Positions 23,269-34,193 of a stretch of DNA of 64,000 nt are shown in pieces. The stretch's first letter is position 1; the number at the start of each line of letters is the position of its first letter. The notes below the pieces were generated by a model. It ran no database searches and was not told the origin of the DNA. It saw nothing but the letters and a program-made list of their open reading frames with translations. Made by a program: the position numbers and the translations under genes. The stretch comes from Nepenthes gracilis (Eukaryota; Streptophyta; Magnoliopsida; Caryophyllales; Nepenthaceae), in assembly GCA_033239525.1 (NCBI GenBank), contig BSYO01000004.1:15662037-15726036 (forward strand). The letters run 5' to 3'.

Positions 23269-25208
23269 TATGATTAACCATATTTTAACCAGGACCATGT
23301 AAGGTCCCGCCTGTACAATGTCTGACAAACTAAATACAATCCTCAAAAATAAACCGGTATGAATATACACATATCACACAAACACTAAACAGGATCCAGA
23401 TGTCACAATCTATTTGTGGCCCCAACGTCGTATCTCCGAATACAACGTCTATGACGACCGAAACCTGAGTCACTCGACCTAGTTCAAACCGACCATGAGA
23501 AAACTCACAATTTCAATTATCCTCATAAATGCATCATTAATTTCAATACAATAATTATAACCCTCATAATAAATTCTTCGAGATAATAAATGTACACAAT
23601 ATTATTATTTATCTTGGGAATGCAATCCCAATAATATATTCAAATAAAACCTCGATGAATGAAACTGACTCTAGAGTTTCTCCTTATAAGCCTCTATCTT
23701 GAGGTTCTAAAGCAAAAATATGATCCCTCGACTCACACTATGCAATCTACTAAATTTTGAACAAAAAAATATAAAAGTGAGCACAATGTCCAACAAGTAA
23801 TAGCAAATCCAAAACATAGGAAAGGATAGTAAACAATTCATATATACAATACATAATGTATGCCAAGAATTATGAATAATAATACAATATCCAAAGATGA
23901 ATATATCCAAGAAAGTGTAATTCATCACATCTACAATTTCAATATATAAGAAAAACAGATCATTCTAACTCTGATGTGACAAGGATCATAAGATTTTACC
24001 AATAAGAGATAAACATCCCTTAGAATCCGATCTTACAAGAAATAAAGGGGTCTTCATGGTCCGAATATCAGTGTGAATGACTTGGATATCAAATAACAAC
24101 AAACAATATGGATTCTACTGAAGCCAAATATCGTAAAATCCAACACAAGGAATTTACTAAATACAACTCATAGTTTCTATCGCATCCCAATTTCAAGAGG
24201 TATGAATAATGATGAAATATCACAATGAATCTCATTGGACCATATTCTACCACCGTGAACCAAAGGCCATGTATTTATACCCCCAACGGGTGGATAAGTG
24301 CAACAAGGTTATCCATGCTATCCTCACTATCTCTACAGTCCTTCCTAAGGCTATATACGTTGCATGTTTCTACTATCCATGATACCTCTCACAAATGATA
24401 TCCATAATATCATCTCTTACGATGGTCATATGGCTATAAGCATCTCTCCACAAAAAATAATATACCTTATTATCACCATGATACGAAAATCAGTATTTGA
24501 TAAGTGTAGAACACACTAAGGTGTCATAACCTTCCATTCAGCTGGATACCTTAGTGTTTTCATATGCTTTCCTTAACCATGACCGTAGGAAGCCAATAAT
24601 AAAAAATACTCACGAAATCGAATATAATGCAAAAGAGGCTTCATAAGTTTAATGATAGAAATATCGTTCGGTGCTGATAAAGACCATACTTACACCATTA
24701 AGGTTAACACAAATGAATTTATCATAGAATGATGAAAGAATAAGAGAGAACCGATAAATATATATCTAGACCAATTTAAACATTTATCTAGTCCTCTATT
24801 CCACTTTGATATACGAATCCTATCACCCAAACCAGATATTAATCATCACCTGCAGACAATCCTATTTTTACCAAATCTGATTTATTCATCTCAAATTCAC
24901 CTAATAATTTTCAACAAAACTACATAATAAATTTAACCACGCTTTATAAATCAGCTTATATTCTAAAATATGTACATACATATTTACCATCACATAATAT
25001 GCTAATATTTATTTTAGCAATTATTCATGTTTATATATATATATATGCATGTATGTATATATATATATGTATGTATGTATATATTTGTATGTATGTATGT
25101 ATATATTTGTATGTATGTATGTATGTATGTATATATATTCACCCATAATTTTCCACATTCCCTGCCAACCTCTCTCACGTGCACACACACACCTTTAGCA
25201 TCCCTGCA
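23269..25208 (-). mobile_element. probable 5' LTR of N, interrupted by H
   Basis: Begins TATGATTAACC, an apparently mutated TGTG end, beside the primer-binding site. 23390-23470 resembles the reversed 3' part of LTR E. Beyond about 23500 similarity is weak; I see AT-rich sequence without open frames and cannot prove that all of it is LTR. H starts at 25209. Confidence 0.5.
25032..25140. repeat. (TATG)n/(TA)n microsatellite
   Basis: Alternating TATA and TATG tetranucleotide runs about 70 bp left of LTR H. Simple repeat. Confidence 0.9.
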
Positions 25209-25344
25209 TGTGAGATCCCGATCCTGAAACATCATAATTATGGAATAATTATGTGGATGAAAAATCATGTTTAGGTTTAAAAATGTGAAAAAATTTGATA
25301 CCGAAGTAAAATTATGCGAAATGGGCAAAGGGAGCACGGGTGCT

Positions 25345-25515
25345 CAACCACCGCTCGAGCGCAAAAATACGAAAGTTGTGCTCAAGGGTGCACCCGAGGC
25401 AAGGCGGGAGCAGTCCTGACTACAAGCAGTTCGTTGGAGAACCGTTCGAGTGCTGTTTTGCCAGAGTGGGCGCTCCAGCTCTGCTTGAACGGCGCTTGAG
25501 TGCCGGTCACATGAA
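25345..25515 (+). promoter_or_regulatory. CTCGAG array in LTR H
   Basis: CGCTCGAGCGC at about 25353 followed by worn variants (CTCAAGG, GTTCGAGTGC, GCTTGAGTGCC) in a GC-rich island. Confidence 0.55.
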
Positions 25516-26155
25516 CTCGTACGTGACCTCTTTCTTTTCGTGTTTTCAAGGGATTTGGGGGCTTCCTTGGGGCTAAAGCTTAACAGAATTGAAGGAGAGA
25601 AGAGATGAAGGAGAGGGAAGAGAAAAGAAAAGGAGAGAAATCTTCCGTCCAATCCCGATCAGTGTAAGGATAACTTTAGATCGAGCTCAAGCAAGTATAC
25701 TTTGGACGTTATTTACTATTTCTACAACTTTTCTATATCTCAAAAATTGTGTTTATACTCTAAATCTATGATTCTACATGTTTACTATAAATAATACCTG
25801 TTTTTTCTAATTAATTGGACACATTTCATGTTAACTGGTATGTATTGCTACATATACCTCTGATTTCATGAAAATACATGTGTTTGGTGTTTGTTTATCA
25901 TCCGAAAGATTTGGCAAGACCCTAAGCACGAAATTGAAGGGATTTAATGGTTTTAATCAAAAATTTCTGATATGTAAAAATTAATCCGTAATAAGATACT
26001 ATCCATGATGTGATTTATGTCTTAAAAATTTACACAAATTTATACTGTTAAATTTCTGAGGATTTCTAAAGCAAATCTGAAGTGTTTTAAACTATTACTG
26101 TTTATTCTGAAGTAAATCTGAAGGATTACAAATTATTACTATATATTTTAAAATT

Positions 26156-26170
26156 GACTAAAGTGTTACT
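26156..26170. repeat. left target-site duplication of Q1
   Basis: GACTAAAGTGTTACT, identical to 26759-26773. Confidence 0.92.
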
Positions 26171-26758
26171 GGTGCTGTCCGGAGTGCCTCTTGGCTATCG
26201 TTTGGACGGAGTGTTTCTGGTGCCAGGCTTGACCTGCGGCTCACATGTTCTTACTGCTGCTGATATGCTGACGTGGCTGGGCTCGTCTCCTGATGTGGAA
26301 TTGCTGATGTGGCGATCTTCTGAAGCATGGCAACTGCTGGGTATGCGGCGAGTTGGATCTCCTTCGCCGCTTGAATCTCCCAATCTTTGTGTTGATTTCG
26401 AGTTTGGATTGGTGGTTATTCTTTTCTTTCTTTGTTGGATTCTTTGAACATGTTGGCTAATTCGGGTGGTGCAACTCGATCTGTTGCTATTGTATTATAG
26501 CAGATTGGCTAATTCGGCAAAGCAGGGGGATTGCGGTTTCCCTCTGTCCTGTGTTGTAATATTTTTCATATTCTGTTGGTTCTGTAGAACGTTGGCCTCC
26601 TAGAGGTTTTTTTATGTATTTTCTGATGTACTAGTTGCTCGGGGTATGCCCTAGCGGTTTATGTTTTATCTCAAGTCAAAATACTTGGAGATAAAATATA
26701 AATTTTGTAATTTTTTCTCCCTTTAATCCAAAATATTTACTTACCAAAAAAAAAAAAA
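26171..26758 (+). mobile_element. LINE-like retroposon Q1, 5'-truncated
   Basis: 588-bp insertion in LTR H ending in 13 A residues and flanked by a perfect 15-bp duplication, the products of target-primed reverse transcription. The 3' part (from about 26600) carries GGCCTCCTAGAGG, GCTCGGGGTATGCC, a hairpin (26664-26696) and TTTACTTACC before the A tail, shared with Q2. The body is GC-richer than its surroundings and holds a 97-codon open frame (26154-26447) that begins in the target duplication and resembles no protein I know. Probably the 3' end of an L1-type plant LINE, but no ORF2 motif is visible. Confidence 0.82.
26664..26696 (+). other. 3'-end hairpin of Q1
   Basis: TTTTATCTCAAGT pairs with ACTTGGAGATAAAA with one bulged base. 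Confidence 0.7.
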
Positions 26759-26773
26759 GACTAAAGTGTTACT
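26759..26773. repeat. right target-site duplication of Q1
   Basis: Identical to 26156-26170. Confidence 0.92.
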
Positions 26774-26929
26774 GTGAAACTCTGACTGAATTCTGAAGTT
26801 GAAAAAATTTTCAGTTAAGAAATAAGAAAGAAAACATGTTGCTGATACTATTAATTAGAACCCGGGACTGATATACAATCAGGTTAGGTTCTTCGATATA
26901 CCTTAGAACGTTATGGTGGTAATCGAGGA

Positions 26930-26949
26930 TAACTCTGTTCATGGAGTTA
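26930..26949 (+). promoter_or_regulatory. upstream leader hairpin in LTR H
   Basis: TAACTC and GAGTTA (26930-26949) pair around TGTTCATG. Most related LTRs keep this stem with occasional mismatches. Confidence 0.45.
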
Positions 26950-27072
26950 CATGTGGTCCGCCCTTCCTCAGGGTGCTAAACTATAAGGTAGTTATTATTA
27001 CTGGCAGGTGTTACTACACCGAATCCCGTGAGAAAGGATGTCCCACATGAAGGGACAACTATTACTGGCCTT

Positions 27073-27097
27073 AGATTATGTGGAGTAAATATAATCT
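27073..27097 (+). promoter_or_regulatory. conserved leader hairpin, LTR H, with compensatory change
   Basis: Arms AGATTAT (27073-27079) and ATAATCT (27091-27097). Compared with AGATTGT/ACAATCT in F, G and L, a G-C pair has become A-T on both arms. Confidence 0.6.
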
Positions 27098-27146
27098 ATC
27101 CTCGATTATTCACCCTCTCTACTAATAAGGTTTATTGGTTTGGTCT

Positions 27147-27161
27147 TTTACTGATAGAAAA
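27147..27161. repeat. left target-site duplication of Q2
   Basis: TTTACTGATAGAAAA, repeated at 29404-29418. Confidence 0.9.
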
Positions 27162-29403
27162 GGATTTGCTTGGGCTTCTATGCTCTGGTTGCTGAGGCTG
27201 AGAGCCCTGTCTCTGGTTTCCTTACGGAACCTACGGCTATGGTGCTGTCTGGTTTATGCTGCGTTCTTTGATTTCGGGAGCAGCTGTCCGAAGCTAATGC
27301 TATTGTCTTTGCTCATTTGGATCACATCGTGAACGTCCTATGCCCGGGTTCTGAAGCCTCTCTACCTGTGAGTTCCTTCCTGTTGGATGGGTTGGGGGGA
27401 GCCCGTTTTGCTCTGGACTGGGAATTATAGGCTGGAGTGCCGAAGAGATGGGAGTGGCCTGGTTTGGACGCTGGAAATCCTTCTGATGTGGTGGGCTAGG
27501 ATTGGCCTTTGCCATTTCCTATCAGATAGTGTGAATGATATGGTGGTTATTAATGGACTATATTTGCCATGTTGCTTCCTCTGGTTCAAGTAGTGGAACT
27601 TTTCATTTCTCATTGTTCTCGAGTCATTGTTTGAGGTGCCCTCATCCTGCCTGCCTCAAGCATCGCATCTGTTGGACAAAATATGTCCTTATTAGTGCGG
27701 TCAGTGGAGGCGATGATTGCTGCTGTTGGTGCCACTTTTGCCACTCTGGTGATGGCATTCGCTGCTCTTTCAAACAGAAGGGTCCTGTTATGCTGGCTAT
27801 GATGTTGCTCGGCCCGTGTTTCCTTCCAGTTGACGGTGTGGGGGTACCAGTCTGAGATCGGCTTGGGGATATATGGTGTGGTCTTTGCGAGATGGCCGAG
27901 GACTTGTTTGGTTGAAAGAGATCTGTTGGCATGTTGGTTGCAAGTCTTACTTGGTTTGATCATCTTTGTTGGCATGATTGCTCTTGGGAAGTGGTTCACG
28001 CCGAGAGTGCCTTCATCTGCCTATGTTGTTGCAATAATAATGCGGTCGCTGGAGCTGTTGATGGCTATTGATTGTATGAATTAAGGTTATTTTGCAATGT
28101 TCTCAAGCTGCCTCCTATGGCCTTCAAGCCGCAATGTATCGAATTTTCTTTCGTTGTATGGCCGGGAAGGACTTTTTGTGTAGTTGAGGTGGTCATGGGT
28201 TCTATTGCTATGGCCAGCATTGGAATCTTTGGGATGTCTCCCTCTTGTCTCGGATACATGAATGGGATGGAGATGTCTACTTTGCAATGGCTGGGGAGTT
28301 TTCTTCAATGGCTTTTTTGCTCTACCGCAGCTTGTTGGGCTATTATTTTTCTCATTGGAATTGCCCCTTTCTACTCGCCAATGGTTGTTGATCTTTGGTA
28401 TGCCCAATCGGCTCTTTGTCCTTCTTTGAAGATGGAGTGGCGCAGCTCATGGAGTTGTAGGCTCTAAATGCTTTGTATGAGGTCTTTGGCTGGTCATGTC
28501 GAGTTGTATATGATTCTTCGGCTTGAAGCGGTGTTGCTGGACTTATGTTTGCCACCGATGCTGCCATTGAATGAAATGCGGTGATTGGGGAGATAATCGG
28601 TGTGGCAAAGTATGGTTAATCTTTGTTGGACTTTCTACTTCGGGCCCCGTGCTTCAAGTCCTCTGCGCCTCGGGCATGGTGCATTGAATTTGTGTCCTTG
28701 CAAGCCGTGTCCCGCTGTTGGAGACTTGCTGAAGCTGATTTGCGGCAGATTCGAGGGAATGCAAATTAGTTCAATTTGCCTCGGTTGTGGCTAGTTGCTT
28801 TGATGAGTGATATGCCCTTCTCTCGCTTGATTGAAGAATCTGCCCCATGGCTACTTGAGGGGCTGTGATGGAAACTGCCCTGTCGAGCTATGGCCCTGTG
28901 GCTGGTACAATGTAGCTGGTTGCTTTGCCGGTTGCTCTACTGATTTCTGATTCTTGGCTATGATGCTTTGAAGATTTTTTATGGGTGGCTACTGGGTGAT
29001 AGGCTAGATTTACTGATCTTGGGTGCTGCCCCTGCTGTAGAACTATGCTTCCTCATTTTGGTTACTACTATTTCTGGGGGTGGTAAATGCCCCTGCCTTG
29101 GATTAGGATGGGACGCGGCTGTTGGTTCCCTCTGATGAAGGAATATTGGCTTGCCTACTTCAGATTTTGGTACTCCTGGTGCTGAACCAAATTTCATATT
29201 TTTATGAATAATATTTCATATGTTGTTTTTCCGTTGAATGTTGTCCTCCTAGAGGCTTTTTAGGTACTACCTGTTGTACCGTTTGCTCGGGGTATGCCCT
29301 AGCGTTTTATGTTTTAAATCCAAGTCAAAATACTTGGAGATAAAACATAAATTTTATAATTTTTTCTCCCTTTAATCCAAAATACTTACTTACCAAAAAA
29401 AAC
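27162..29403 (+). mobile_element. LINE-like retroposon Q2, 2.2 kb
   Basis: 2,242-bp insertion in LTR H with a 15-bp target duplication and an 8-A tail. The last 180 bp match Q1: CCTCCTAGAGG, GCTCGGGGTATGCC, hairpin, TACTTACC. The remaining 2 kb are T/G-rich and clearly GC-richer than the AT-rich LTR around it. Both strands show open frames up to 131 codons (for example 28072-28467 plus, 27610-27999 minus), none with a motif I recognise; RT, endonuclease and RNase H signatures of LINEs are not visible. It could be a decayed LINE segment or a retroposed transcript carried by LINE machinery. Confidence 0.75.
29311..29346 (+). other. 3'-end hairpin of Q2
   Basis: GTTTTA and TCCAAGT on the left arm pair with ACTTGGA and TAAAAC on the right, separated by a 2x2 internal loop. 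Confidence 0.7.
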
Positions 29404-29418
29404 TTTACTGATAGAAAA
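29404..29418. repeat. right target-site duplication of Q2
   Basis: Identical to 27147-27161. Confidence 0.9.
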
Positions 29419-30283
29419 TGAGATTTTCTATATTCCACAGATTTTGTATAAGTTTCTGATTTATGTTTACCGATTTCTAATTTTCAAAACCTGATTATTA
29501 TCAAATTATGTTTTTCTCGTGATTTATATATATGTTTTTGTTCTTTAGCAGTTCTGTAATCTTCTGTATTTATATTCTGCTATGATTTCTATAAATCACT
29601 CTCTTATAACAATTATGCATTATATGCAACTGTATTCATTTTACTGTATTTCGTTCTGTATGAAAGTTTTACTGCATGTATGTATATACCTTACTCGATT
29701 TTGACTCACTGTTTTACTATTTTTTCCTCCAGAAAAGACCATAGAGCTAGTACCAGATGAGAATGAGTGATTTAAAGTCTTGCCTGAAGACCTTTGGTGA
29801 CCGAAAGATACTTTGGAAATCTGAAAGGAAATAGTTTGAATGTAAACACTTGATTTTGTATATGAATTTTATTCTCAAGGATCTCGTACATGAAATGTAT
29901 GTGATGCATGTGATGAAATAGAGATTTATGCTTCTGCAGGTTCATAGTTCTGCTTCCATTATATATTTCCTGAATTTTGTACAGGTTCTAGATGGCATCT
30001 TTTATATATTTCTAATTTAGTAGATAGGATTATATTTGAACCATGGATAGAAATGGTAAATTAGTGGTCCTATGTATGTATGTTGTAGGCTGAAATATGC
30101 TATTCGAATAGTTGTGTGCTTATACAAGTTATAATATATAGGTTGTATATTTGGATTTTCATCCAGTTTTAGATAAAACTCTACCAAAATTTCTATAAAA
30201 TTTAATAATTTAAATTTATGGACTCTACTTTATATCTATCTGACGGAGGATCCTATGAGAATTAGGATCCGTTCCGTCACAAT

Positions 30284-30294
30284 TAGTACCAAAG
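30284..30294 (+). other. worn primer-binding site of H
   Basis: TAGTACCAAAG, which aligns with TGGTATCAGAG with four differences and lies 2 nt after the LTR, as in F. Confidence 0.6.
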
Positions 30295-32188
30295 AAAATG
30301 AGATTCCTTAGGAATGATTTGAATTGTAAGTGAAAGCTTAGGAAATGATTCTGACTGACCGAATCAGTAGGTATAAACACAGAATGATTAAGTTAGATTG
30401 AATAAGTCCTAGGAAATCCTAGGTGTTCTTGATTGCATAAGTTAGAATTGACCTGAATTGGGACTTAGTAATTTAGTTAATCGATATGGAGTGCAGGCTA
30501 GGCCTAGACCAATCGTTTTAGATTTTAGGATTCAAGTTGAACTGTTCTGTGTTGAGATAAAAATGAAGTGGTTAGAATTAGATTGAATGTTAGGATTTGA
30601 CTTATGGATTTAATTTGAAATGTATTGATTCTAACCCTCCCTCTGAGCTGATTATTGAAATTAAGGATCTCGTGATGTCTGTAGTTATAGAAAATAGTAC
30701 GATCTTTAGACGATGGCCTTCCTTAGGATGTTGGTCGACCGCAAGGATGAGGAGAAGCAAGTACCTAGGAGCACCTCAAGACTTTTAATCTAATCAGTAC
30801 CAAGCCAGTGATAAATGTGATAGTACCTGAATAGGGTCTAAGTAGTCGGTTTAGTTTGAGATAAATTTAGTTGGCCTTGGGGTGAGATTTTCAAGATTGG
30901 TACGCCACTAAGGGGGATGCTTAAGTTCGATGACTAGATATGATGAATAGGATAGAATTGGTGGCTTAAGGATTAGATGTGCATATTGTGGATTCTGAAC
31001 TTGTTGGCAGTATTAACAATAATCAGATGCGTGAAATAAGATAAATTAATATTGCCTCAGGTAAGAAAAAAGGTGAAAATTACCTTGGGTATGAATTTTA
31101 AGAATAAAAAGATATTATAGGGAATGTTGTGGTTTTGATATGGACAAAAATTTTGTTGAAAAGAAGTCTTTGAGAGAATGCTTTACTTGGGATAATTTGA
31201 TCACATGATAGAGGATTTCCTATGTTCTATCGAGTTGGATGGAAAGGAAGTTCGGTACCTAAAACTTAGGTTTTGCAGTGCTAAGAATAGATGGTATATT
31301 AGGCCATACCTGGATAGTTATTAAGCGGATGAGAAAATTTGAGAAAACTGTTAAAGAGAAGATTTGCTAATCTGATTGATGAATAAAGTTACTGCTGAGG
31401 TTATGCCGAGTTCAGAAATGATCTTAAGGATTTAAGTATAATCGATAAGGATATTTGGTGTACTTTGAAATAATTAGAAGTTAATGATTTGATGATTGAG
31501 AGTCTCTGAGATTAAGATATCCGTAAAACAGGTGAAGGATCACTATGAACCAGTCCCGCTATTGGGACAAGTACGGTTATGAAAATATGAAAGGAGAACC
31601 CCTGTGATTTTACTTGAGGTTGATCGTACGGTAAAGCCTTTGGATTTTAGTCAGATTATTGTGAAAATTGAGTGGTCTGACTGGAATAAATAAATTGGCT
31701 TGACAATGGAATATTAAGTTGCTAAATGTTAAAGTTTCAACGGTAATTAGGAATTCTGCTAAATTTTTGGAATGATTGTCTCAGTTGTGTTTTATGCAAG
31801 TTATAATCAAGAATTTGTGGATTTTGCCTTAGAGATGTTGACCTCATTGAGATTTTTGGGTTCTACCAATCCTTTCGGAAGTTGGAATGGTACTCAAGGA
31901 TGTTGGCATAAATTGTAATTGAGAAAATAAAGTACCCTATAATTAAGTTAGAAATTTTGAATAAGAGGCAAGGCTAATCGAATCAAGGATATGTGCTAAG
32001 TTTAATTAGAAAATGAGGCTACCTCTTTTGAAGCCGGTAGATGGCAGGTCGAGAATCTAACTATAAAAGATTTGAGGAACATATGTATTTGGAGGCAAAG
32101 ACCAAGCCAAACTATTTAAATGAGCGGTTTAGAGGCAATTGAAATTGACATTAGTCTCTTAGAGTTTGTGTAGAATCAGAACAACATC
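30295..32188 (+). mobile_element. non-coding internal region of H, left part
   Basis: About 1.9 kb without coding frames, similar to F's internal region from the first bases (TTCCTTAGGAATGATTTGAA near 30308, TTAGGAATGATTTGAATC near 3023) to at least 31640. Broken by LTR J at 32189. Same non-autonomous family as F. Confidence 0.72.
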
Positions 32189-33643
32189 TGTGATAGATCT
32201 GGTTATTTTTTTGCATAATAACCTCCGTCAATAAACATATCAAACTAATGCCCAAAATTAAATAATATGGAATTCTGCAGAAAATCGGGCAAAGTTTCCC
32301 TTAAATATGGGCCAAAACCAATACATACAATCTATATAAATAAACTTGTACAACACAGAAAATAGCCAATCTTTAAGATTCGGCCACAATCACAACATTT
32401 CACACAGGATCCACAATTGTCATATCATCCATGGCTCTAACACAGTATCTCTACCACTATATTGGATCTAAGAGAGATGCCATCTAGAACCATGACAAAA
32501 TCCAAGATCAAAAGTAATAGCGGAAGCAAAACTAGATACATCAACCACCTGCGGAAGCAAAATAAAATATATAATAATACACAACATATCATGCCATATT
32601 CCATTATGCAATATAAATCTGACATAACTATTTTCATTTTATTACATTAAACATGTACAAAACTACAAGTCGTTAGAGTCCGGCCGATGTCTTCAGCTTA
32701 TCTCCCGCCTTACTCTAACTAATCGGGTATCAACTCATAGCTTTCATCTAGAATGAAGAAGTAAGAGTAAGCTAACAGCTCAACAAGTATATCATAACAA
32801 GGCATTGAACAACAATAATGAAACTAAACAGGGAAAAGATATAGGAATAAGAAAAGGACGCATAATAGAAACTTAAATTGACATGCTTGGGATGTAATTC
32901 TCTTCTTTTCTTTGGAACATAAATATAACAAAATTATTCATCTTTGTAGATTCGGGCTAGTAGACCCCACCAATTAGAGGAGCGAATAATTGAGGATAGA
33001 TTGTATTCAGTCCACATAATCAAAAGCCAAAAACATAACAGAAATATCCCTTCTAGTAGGATCAAATACAGTTTTTTTTTGGTAAGTAAGGATCAAATAC
33101 AGTATTACCTCCCGAATGTAGGATAGACTCAGAATCCATCCTCTTGACTATAACACCCCAAGGAAGGGTGGACTACGTATAACTCCATGGATGGTGTTAC
33201 CCTCGATTACTATCGCAACGTCTTAAAGTATGTCCCTAATATCACCTGCTACAACAAGCAGTCAGGATAATTCCCTTGAGCTTCCACTGTCACACTAGTT
33301 ACATGACTGGAGGCGTTACCCAACAGAAACATAAATGCGGGTCCTAGATTTATGATTACTTATTCCTTTTGAGGGAGTTCTATCAGATTCTTTTCAAAGA
33401 TCTCTCCCTCTGGGAGGTTAGATTCATCTTTTCACAGATATCTCCGTCTGGGAGATCAGATTCATCAATTCCAATCCAGTTATTCATGTACTTATTATCT
33501 TGCTTGCGGATTTTAGTTTTTTCATAACTTTCCTTTCATACGAATTTCATAAACAAAAGAAAGATTCAGAATTTTTACCATTGAAGAGCAGATTGACTTT
33601 GAGAGCTTTCAGATGCGGAATTCTTTCACAAACGCATATATTG
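32189..33643 (-). mobile_element. LTR J, left part, inserted in H
   Basis: Reverse LTR starting TGTGATAGATC; left flank ACATC has no primer site or polypurine tract, so J is the 3' LTR of an element or a solo LTR. Order of landmarks matches LTR D (13715 onward): GAAGCAAAA/CTGCGG block near 32548, acceptor TTCTTCATTCTAG before ATGAAAGC (minus strand, near 32750), hairpin near 32997-33025. Cut at 33644 by LTR K. Contains a 17-nt micro-insertion. Confidence 0.82.
33058..33102 (-). mobile_element. 17-nt micro-insertion of the LINE-like family, with duplications
   Basis: AGGATCAAATACAG occurs at 33058-33071 and again at 33089-33102. Between them (33072-33088) are nine T and GGTAAGTA, on the minus strand TACTTACC plus an A run, exactly the 3' terminus of Q1 and Q2. 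LTR D near 14622-14645 shows the uninterrupted site. This is an extreme 5'-truncation: only the tail and eight bases were copied. Confidence 0.85.
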
Positions 33644-34193
33644 TGTGACGGAGCGAATTTTTTTTCTCAATTAATTCCGTCATTTTAGAACATGAACAGA
33701 AGCCCAAGTCTCACTCAAGTTTTAAGGAAAAACGAGTAGAGGTTTCCCTAAAGCTGTGCTAATAGAAAGATAAACCTGTACAAAACCTATATAGCAAACT
33801 AGTACATGCACATAACTATTTATTTATACTATAATTTTTTCCTACAACATGCGTTCATAGGACCACCAATGCCATCTATGGCATTAATCCAACAATCCAT
33901 CTACTATATTAACAGTTCATGAGTGAGATGCCACCTAGAACCTGTACAAATCATCCAGAAGACATAGAGCGAAAGTAGAACTATTAACCTATAGAAGTAT
34001 AGTTTCCAGTTCATCACATGCATCACATATATTTCTATACAAAACCCACATATACATAAATATCCATAGGCATAAAATTTATAAACAAAACCATATGTCA
34101 AAATCAAGTCTTTACATCCAGATATTTCTCTTTAGCGATTCAAAAATACTTCAGATCCTTAGAAGTCTTCAGATTAAGCTCTAAGTCACCTTT
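33644..34193 (-). mobile_element. LTR K/L, first part, inserted in J
   Basis: Reverse LTR starting TGTGACGGAGCG (complement of ...CCGTCACA). It runs as far as the equivalent of D position 14230; the next landmarks appear at 60698, so the 26-kb block between is inserted in this LTR. Flanks CCTTT and CTCTT are only approximately alike as target duplications. Confidence 0.72.

Larger units (their letters stand above)
25209..30281 (+). mobile_element. 5' LTR of element H with two retroposon insertions
   Basis: Starts TGTGAGATCCCG and ends ...GTTCCGTCACA at 30281, followed by a worn primer-binding site. Left flank CTGCA is the presumed target duplication. Removing insertions Q1 (26171-26758) and Q2 (27162-29403) plus one copy of each duplication leaves about 2.2 kb, the usual LTR size. 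Contains a CTCGAG array, leader hairpin, a donor-like CAAGCAAGTATAC at about 25689 and acceptor TTTTTTCCTCCAG ending 29732. The 3' LTR of H is not in the window. Confidence 0.88.

Noticed and set aside
24980..25208. Microsatellite region as an origin or matrix attachment site
   Set aside because: Only AT-rich simple repeats; nothing beyond composition supports it.
26154..26447. 97-codon frame in Q1 as a host gene exon
   Set aside because: Starts inside the target-site duplication of LTR H and ends in the retroposon body; no conserved motif.
27610..27999. 129-codon minus-strand frame in Q2
   Set aside because: Overlaps open frames on the other strand, no motif, runs against the retroposon's sense direction.
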